A DNA stretch of 29,325 nucleotides. Origin: Glaciecola sp. UBA983. Its GTDB lineage: Bacteria; Pseudomonadota; Gammaproteobacteria; Enterobacterales; Alteromonadaceae. A program made the position numbers and the translations under genes. Below are positions 24,295 through 29,325 of this stretch, piece by piece. The DNA is taken from the NCBI GenBank assembly GCA_002292215.1, contig DBBN01000103.1, forward strand, positions 1-29,325, in the 5' to 3' direction. The notes under the pieces were generated by a model that was given only the letters and a program-made list of their open reading frames with translations, was not told the DNA's origin and made no database searches. Numbering within the stretch: position 1 is the first letter of the stretch; each line of letters starts with the position of its first letter.

Positions 24295-25683
24295 ATGAAT
24301 ACATCAATGTTATTAATCCTCGCCTTGTTGTTAATGGCGATGGCTTTTACTTTGGGTCGCAAGCGCTCTATCGCTGTTGCCGGTGGTAGCCAAGGGATAC
24401 GCAATCTTAATTCTTTACCCGGCTATTACGGCACCCTATCAGCATTGTGGTGCGGTATCCCTAGCATTTTAATACTCGTGGTATGGGTACTATTTGATGA
24501 TTACATTATCCAACAAGTTATCATCCAAGAATTGCCCTCCAGCACACAAGCATTGTCTGAATCAGAGTTAGGTTTGTTGCTCAATACCGTGAGTAACATG
24601 GCAATAAATGATACTTCTACGTTATCAGCCGAACCTTACATCATTGCAGCAGCCGAGCGTTTAAATGGCTTACAACATATTAGCCAAATGGCACTGACAG
24701 TCGTCTTTATTTGTGTTGCTATGGGCCTAAGTTTGTTTTCATGGATGCGAGTAAGTCCTGATCTGAAAGCGCGAGTTAAAGTCGAGAATGTATTTAAAAT
24801 TGCATTGTTGATGTGTGCCAGCATTGCTGTCTTTACTACCGCAGGGATTGTATTTTCAGTCATATTTGAATCGATAAAATTCTTTCAAAGTGTGCCCTTT
24901 TTTGACTTCATTTTTGGCCTTCAGTGGAGTCCTCAAATGGCTATTCGAGAAGGTCAAATTGGTGGTTCAGGTGCGTTTGGCTCTGTGCCATTATTTGCTG
25001 GCACCATGTTGATATCTGCTATTGCGATGATTATTGCAGTCCCAGCTGGGTTAATGGCTGCGATTTATTTGTCTGAATACGCCTCTCCCAAAGTCAGAAC
25101 GTTCGTTAAGCCTGCACTAGAGGTATTAGCAGGCGTGCCAACAGTAGTGTATGGATTTTTTGCAGCACTCACCGTTGCTCCTTACTTACGTGAAACCGGC
25201 AGTATGTTTGGTTTGAGTGTATCTTCAGAAAGTGCATTAGCAGCCGGCTTAGTCATGGGCGTAATGATTATTCCGTTTGTGTCATCTCTATCAGATGATG
25301 TTATTAATGCGGTACCTCAGTCCTTGAGAGATGGCTCGTTTGGTCTAGGCGCCACACATTCTGAAACCATTAAACAAGTGATAATCCCAGCTGCATTACC
25401 AGGCATTGTCGGCGGTATTTTGCTTGCTGTTTCACGCGCCATTGGCGAAACCATGATCGTGGTAATGGCAGCAGGGCTAGCAGCCAATCTTACAGCCAAT
25501 CCTATGGAGTCGGTGACTACTGTGACAGTACAAATTGTGACGTTATTAGTCGGCGATCAAGAATTTAATAGCCCTAAAACTCTGTCAGCATTTGCCCTTG
25601 GACTGATGTTGTTTGTGATCACCTTGATCCTCAATAGTGTCGCCTTAATGGTAGTCAAAAAATATCGTGAGCAGTACGAGTAA
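24295..25683 (+). CDS. pstC: Phosphate ABC transporter permease PstC
   Basis: Inner-membrane permease of the phosphate ABC transporter, 462 residues against 319 in E. coli. The extra length is N-terminal: a helix at 1-20, another around 45-66 and a periplasmic-looking region up to about 125, before the conserved permease domain. The domain carries the EAA-type coupling loop SLRDGSFGLGATHSETIKQV, followed by IIPAALPGIVGGILLAVSRAIGE. The long form is common in marine gammaproteobacteria (family knowledge). It lies between pstS and pstA, with pstA starting 2 bases after its stop. Confidence 0.94.
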   Translation: MNTSMLLILALLLMAMAFTLGRKRSIAVAGGSQGIRNLNSLPGYYGTLSALWCGIPSILILVVWVLFDDYIIQQVIIQELPSSTQALSESELGLLLNTVSNMAINDTSTLSAEPYIIAAAERLNGLQHISQMALTVVFICVAMGLSLFSWMRVSPDLKARVKVENVFKIALLMCASIAVFTTAGIVFSVIFESIKFFQSVPFFDFIFGLQWSPQMAIREGQIGGSGAFGSVPLFAGTMLISAIAMIIAVPAGLMAAIYLSEYASPKVRTFVKPALEVLAGVPTVVYGFFAALTVAPYLRETGSMFGLSVSSESALAAGLVMGVMIIPFVSSLSDDVINAVPQSLRDGSFGLGATHSETIKQVIIPAALPGIVGGILLAVSRAIGETMIVVMAAGLAANLTANPMESVTTVTVQIVTLLVGDQEFNSPKTLSAFALGLMLFVITLILNSVALMVVKKYREQYE

Positions 25684-25685
25684 TA

Positions 25686-27005
25686 ATGATGAAAAACGAA
25701 TCTATACAAAATAAAGACGGCGCGGCGAAACCTAGCACAATTGACTTAGTTAATAAAAATCTCGCCAAGCGTTATCGCGCCGAAAAACGCTTTAAAGCTT
25801 ATGGAGTTGCAGCGATCCTGTTTGGTTTAGCATGTTTGGTGATATTGTTTACGGATATTATTGGCAAAGGTCATTCTGCTTTTTTACAAACCTATGTGTA
25901 TGTAGAAGTAAATTATGATGCTGATGCGTTAGACATTAGCAATGTGAATGATCCTCAGCAATTAGCAATAGCCGATTACTCAGCAATCGTCAAAAGCGCA
26001 TTGCGTGAGCAATTTACCGATGCAAAAAGCCGTAAGCAACGCCGTAACCTGTATGGCTTAGTCAGTAATGGCGCTAGCTTCACCTTACGCGAATCATTAG
26101 AAAACAACCCCGCGTTATTGAATCAAACAGTGGGATTATGGTTGTTAGCCGACGATGACATCGATACTTATTATAAAAGCCGCGGTGATAACAAAGACGA
26201 TGCCTTTGTCGGTCGATTAAATCCCCAGCAAGTTGCATGGGTAGAAACATGGATTGACAAGCAACAAATTAAAAAGCGTTTCAACACCACATTTTTCACT
26301 TCTGGTGATTCACGTGAACCTGAGCAAGCTGGTATTTTGGGTGCAATGGCGGGTTCGTTGTTCACTTTATTGGTGACGATTGCGCTGTCGTTTCCTATTG
26401 GTGTTGCTGCCGCTGTTTATTTGGAAGAGTACGCACCAAAAAATAGAATCACCGACTTTATAGAAGTGAACATTAATAACCTAGCTGCTGTGCCATCAAT
26501 CATATTTGGTTTGCTCGGTTTAGCTATTTTTATTGGCTACTTTGAGATGCACCGTTCCATTCCCTTGGTTGGTGGTTTAGTATTGTCCTTAATGACTCTA
26601 CCGACTATTATTATTTCAAGCCGTGCCGCTATTAAGTCAGTACCGCCGTCAATACGCGATGCAGCACTTGGCTTAGGCGCATCTAAGATGCAAGTTATTT
26701 TACACCATGTTTTACCCCTTGCGATGCCAGGTATGTTAACCGGAGCAATTATTGGGTTTGCACAAGCCTTGGGTGAAACAGCTCCGTTGTTAATGATTGG
26801 TATGGTGGCGTTTATCGTGGATATTCCAGGCGGAGTATCAGATCCAGCAACAGCCTTGCCGGTCCAGATTTTCTTGTGGTCAGACAGCCCTGAACGCGCA
26901 TTTGTAGAGCGTACTTCAGCGGCAATTATGGTGCTGTTAGCGTTTCTTATAACTATGAACACAGCAGCAATATGGCTACGTAAACGCCTTGAGCGTCGTT
27001 GGTAA
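25686..27005 (+). CDS. pstA: Phosphate ABC transporter permease PstA
   Basis: Second permease subunit, 439 residues against about 296 in E. coli. The first helix is at about 37-58, then about 160 residues of soluble, probably periplasmic sequence ([20 protein letters not shown] to EPEQAGILG), and then the conserved permease helices. The coupling loop [20 protein letters not shown] and [19 protein letters not shown] are typical. The start is either of two ATGs (25686/25689). It ends just before pstB, whose ribosome site overlaps its stop region. Confidence 0.94.
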   Translation: MMKNESIQNKDGAAKPSTIDLVNKNLAKRYRAEKRFKAYGVAAILFGLACLVILFTDIIGKGHSAFLQTYVYVEVNYDADALDISNVNDPQQLAIADYSAIVKSALREQFTDAKSRKQRRNLYGLVSNGASFTLRESLENNPALLNQTVGLWLLADDDIDTYYKSRGDNKDDAFVGRLNPQQVAWVETWIDKQQIKKRFNTTFFTSGDSREPEQAGILGAMAGSLFTLLVTIALSFPIGVAAAVYLEEYAPKNRITDFIEVNINNLAAVPSIIFGLLGLAIFIGYFEMHRSIPLVGGLVLSLMTLPTIIISSRAAIKSVPPSIRDAALGLGASKMQVILHHVLPLAMPGMLTGAIIGFAQALGETAPLLMIGMVAFIVDIPGGVSDPATALPVQIFLWSDSPERAFVERTSAAIMVLLAFLITMNTAAIWLRKRLERRW

Positions 27006-27022
27006 GAACAGGAATAATGATA

Positions 27023-27862
27023 ATGAAAACAAAAACAAATGAAAACGATCCGCAGATCGCTCAAGATGTATCTACCTTACAAACCGTCGGAAACGTTTTT
27101 TCTGATAATGCAAAAATGTCGATGCGTAACGTCAATGTATTTTATGATGACAAACAAGCGATTCATGACGTCAGTTTAGATATTGGCAAAAATGAAGTAG
27201 TGGCAATGATCGGTCCATCCGGTTGTGGTAAATCTACTTTTTTACGCTGTATGAACCGCATGAACGACACCATTGATTCGTGTCGTATAGAGGGTGATTT
27301 TAGACTTGAGAAAGATGATATTTATCATCCTAAGCAAGATGTGGTGGCACTTCGTGCTCGCGTTGGGATTGTATTTCAAAAGCCAAATCCGTTTCCTAAA
27401 TCTATTTACGACAACGTCGCTTATGGCCCTAAAGTACATGGTTTAGCCTCTAGCAAGACAGACTTAGACGAAATTGTAGAAGTCAGTTTACGCAAAGCCG
27501 GCCTATGGGCTGAAGTTAAGGACAGACTTACCGCTCCGGGTACTGGCCTATCTGGTGGTCAACAACAACGTTTATGTATCGCACGCACTATTGCGGTAGG
27601 TCCAGAAGTGATATTAATGGATGAGCCATGCTCGGCACTTGATCCGATTGCCACGGCTAAAATTGAAGAGCTCATGGCGGAGCTAAGTCAAAATTTCACC
27701 ATTGCAATTGTGACTCACTCCATGCAGCAGGCGGCACGTGTATCACAGCGCACAGCCTATTTCCATATGGGTAAACTGATTGAGGTAAATGATACTAAAC
27801 GCGTATTTACTAATCCAGAACATGAACTGACTGAAGCGTACATTACGGGTCGCTTTGGCTAA
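27023..27862 (+). CDS. pstB: Phosphate ABC transporter ATPase PstB
   Basis: Cytoplasmic ATPase of the phosphate importer, 279 residues from the ATG at 27023. AGGA at 27010-27013 is 9 nt upstream of this ATG but only 3 nt from the ATG at 27017; an upstream frame starting at 26999 would overlap pstA. Motifs in order: Walker [10 protein letters not shown] (64-72), the Q-loop [20 protein letters not shown], signature [14 protein letters not shown], Walker [14 protein letters not shown] and the switch His in [14 protein letters not shown]. The 40-residue hydrophilic N-terminal extension is usual for this group. The last transporter gene, followed by phoU after 80 bases. Confidence 0.95.
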   Translation: MKTKTNENDPQIAQDVSTLQTVGNVFSDNAKMSMRNVNVFYDDKQAIHDVSLDIGKNEVVAMIGPSGCGKSTFLRCMNRMNDTIDSCRIEGDFRLEKDDIYHPKQDVVALRARVGIVFQKPNPFPKSIYDNVAYGPKVHGLASSKTDLDEIVEVSLRKAGLWAEVKDRLTAPGTGLSGGQQQRLCIARTIAVGPEVILMDEPCSALDPIATAKIEELMAELSQNFTIAIVTHSMQQAARVSQRTAYFHMGKLIEVNDTKRVFTNPEHELTEAYITGRFG

Positions 27863-27942
27863 TTCAAATATATTTACGAATACAAGTATTACGCAGCACA
27901 CCTATCACTTTATACCTTAAACAGGCAAAGCAGGAACGTAAA

Positions 27943-28656
27943 ATGGATAAGAAGTATCTAGAAAGACATATCTCAAATAGTTTTGATACAGAGATCAAAA
28001 CTATCATCAGCCAAATATTAGAAATGGGCAACATTGTTGAACAACAAATTCAAGATTCGGTTACCGCAATAGTCTCAACCAATAAAGCGCTCGCAGAAAA
28101 AGTAATCGAAGTTGAAAATGATGTAGATATGCGTGAAGTACGCTTAGATGAAATATGCACCGAAGTACTGGCGTGTCGCCAACCTGCTGCGTTTGATTTA
28201 CGCATGATTTTATCCGCAACTCGCATTATTCGTGATCTTGAGCACATCGGTGATGAAGCACAAAAAGTCGCTAAAATGGCGTTACGACTTAAGAAGAAAG
28301 GTGCTGCACCGGGCGGATATAACGAAATTGAGCATATGGGCGCACTGGTTCAAGGCATGCTACATTCTGCTTTGCATGCGTTTACTCAATTAGATGTAAC
28401 GCAAGCCCTCGCTGTAGCAAAGTCGGATAAAAAAGTAGACCGCGAATTTAAGAGTGCAATGCGCACCATAGTGACGCACATGATTGACGATCCAAAATCT
28501 ATCAAACGGGCCATGAATATCCTATCGGCATTACGCTCACTAGAGCGAATGGGCAATCACAACCGTAATATTGCGGAGCATATTATCTATTTGGTTAAAG
28601 GGTTGGATGTCAGGCATTCATCAATCAAAGAGATGGAGAGTAAATTAGGGAATTAA
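27943..28656 (+). CDS. phoU: Phosphate signalling protein PhoU
   Basis: Cytoplasmic regulator of 237 residues made of two three-helix bundles. Each carries the metal-binding E/DxxxD-type motif: RDLEHIGDEAQKVA in the first half and RSLERMGNHNRNIAEHI in the second. It links the Pst transporter to the PhoR sensor kinase and restrains Pho signalling when phosphate is plentiful. AGGA shortly upstream supports the ATG at 27943. It is the last gene of the operon; phoB and phoR are not in this window. Confidence 0.95.
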   Translation: MDKKYLERHISNSFDTEIKTIISQILEMGNIVEQQIQDSVTAIVSTNKALAEKVIEVENDVDMREVRLDEICTEVLACRQPAAFDLRMILSATRIIRDLEHIGDEAQKVAKMALRLKKKGAAPGGYNEIEHMGALVQGMLHSALHAFTQLDVTQALAVAKSDKKVDREFKSAMRTIVTHMIDDPKSIKRAMNILSALRSLERMGNHNRNIAEHIIYLVKGLDVRHSSIKEMESKLGN

Positions 28657-28748
28657 GCACTTTGAAATCAGAGCAATCGAACTTCATGACTGCTACTTTG
28701 CTGGTACTTTCTCCAGTCAGCTTATTCGATTCATTGGTAGGCAGCCAA

Positions 28749-28780
28749 TAAAAAAGCCTGAATATTACTATCCAGGCTTT
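28749..28780. terminator. Bidirectional terminator between phoU and groEL
   Basis: AAAGCCTG and CAGGCTTT form an 8-bp stem with a 12-nt loop. On the minus strand it is followed by a run of six T residues, a good terminator for groEL; on the plus strand by CGTTT, weaker but usable for phoU. Confidence 0.85.
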
Positions 28781-28803
28781 CGTTTAAATGGTTAGAGCTT
28801 CAG

Positions 28804-28824
28804 TAATAGATTTAAAATCTATTA
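28804..28824. repeat. Perfect inverted repeat overlapping the groEL stop codon
   Basis: TAATAGATTT-A-AAATCTATTA: two 10-base arms around a single central base. The groEL stop codon lies inside one arm, and the terminator follows 24 bases further on. In RNA it would make a compact AU-rich hairpin. Confidence 0.5.
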
Positions 28825-29325
28825 CATCATGCCGCCCATACCACCCATACCGCCCATATCAGGCATTGCAGGAGCTGAAGCAGCAACAGGTGCATCTGCA
28901 ACCATCGCTTCGGTCGTAATCATTAAGCTAGCGATAGACGCTGCAAACTGTAACGCACTTCGAGTGACTTTAGTTGGGTCAAGGATACCCATTTCTAACA
29001 TATCACCGTAAGTATCGTTACCAGCATTATAACCGTAGTTCGCATCACCCGCTTTTACGTTGTTAACGACAACAGATGCTTCTGCACCGGCATTCGATGC
29101 GATTTGACGCATTGGTGCTTCCATTGCACGAAGGGCAAGTTTAATACCTAACGTCTGTTCTTCATTTTCGCCTTTCATGTCTGCTAATTTAGCAGCAACA
29201 CGAACTAGTGCAACACCACCACCAGGGACAACACCTTCTTCCACTGCGGCGCGAGTTGCATGTAATGCATCTTCAACACGCGCTTTCTTCTCTTTCATTT
29301 CAACTTCAGTCGCTGCGCCAACTTT
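28822..29325 (-). CDS. groEL: Chaperonin GroEL, C-terminal part (runs off the window)
   Basis: The last 167 residues of the 60-kDa chaperonin, read from the window edge ([20 protein letters not shown]) to the stop. Diagnostic segments are [21 protein letters not shown] (an ATP-site region), [20 protein letters not shown], and [17 protein letters not shown], ending in the Gly-Gly-Met repeat tail ([10 protein letters not shown]) that lines the folding chamber. The 5-prime part, and presumably groES, lie beyond the right edge. Convergent with phoU across the shared terminator. Confidence 0.97.
   Translation of the reverse strand, partial: KVGAATEVEMKEKKARVEDALHATRAAVEEGVVPGGGVALVRVAAKLADMKGENEEQTLGIKLALRAMEAPMRQIASNAGAEASVVVNNVKAGDANYGYNAGNDTYGDMLEMGILDPTKVTRSALQFAASIASLMITTEAMVADAPVAASAPAMPDMGGMGGMGGMM

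Noticed and set aside
26537..27064. Minus-strand frame of 175 codons over pstA and the pstB start
   Set aside because: Antisense shadow of the permease core; composition is not protein-like.
28822..28860. Short tandem repeat at the start of the groEL region
   Set aside because: It is simply the coding sequence of the normal Gly-Gly-Met tail of GroEL.

Overview
This window looks like chromosomal DNA of a marine gammaproteobacterium, most likely an Alteromonadales member (Paraglaciecola, Alteromonas or Catenovulum type). The reasons are moderate GC, a Mrp-type cation/proton antiporter operon, a PL17 alginate oligosaccharide lyase, a large oligosaccharide-type TonB-dependent receptor, and Pst/GroEL proteins of gammaproteobacterial type. 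The genus is an inference. No mobile element, CRISPR array, tRNA or rRNA was seen.

Positions 102-7624 (+) hold a tightly overlapping Mrp/Mnh Na+/H+ antiporter operon. Its order is E, F, G, a free-standing MrpA C-terminal domain, B, C and D. A second antiporter-like subunit, a small two-helix protein and a third antiporter-like subunit follow. This order resembles the membrane arm of archaeal Mbh-type complexes more than the classical operon that starts with a large mrpA.

Positions 7719-16640 hold a sugar-acid locus. On the minus strand, uxuA, a class I phosphomannose-isomerase-like gene, uxuB and an Nramp-fold transporter run as one operon. A TonB-dependent receptor diverges from it across a 518-bp control region. 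That region carries a perfect UxuR/ExuR-type palindrome and a LacI-type palindrome. The Nramp-fold protein lacks both metal-binding signatures, so it may carry a sugar acid rather than a metal. Downstream of the operon is a near-consensus minus-strand promoter, overlapped by more TGGT/ACCA palindromes and followed about 90 nt later by a strong terminator. This is a candidate small RNA. It is the most interesting unexplained signal here.

Positions 16709-18797 (-) encode a ferritin-like helical protein of unknown function, a CbpA-type J-domain co-chaperone and a rhomboid protease. Positions 19054-21294 (+) encode a secreted PL17 oligoalginate lyase as a stand-alone unit. Positions 21397-23072 hold a doubtful short reading frame, a DUF2789 gene whose conserved C-terminus is out of frame, and a zinc alcohol dehydrogenase.

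Positions 23111-28656 (+) hold the phosphate uptake operon pstS-pstC-pstA-pstB-phoU, led by a three-repeat Pho box. The window ends inside groEL (minus strand), which converges on phoU at a bidirectional terminator.
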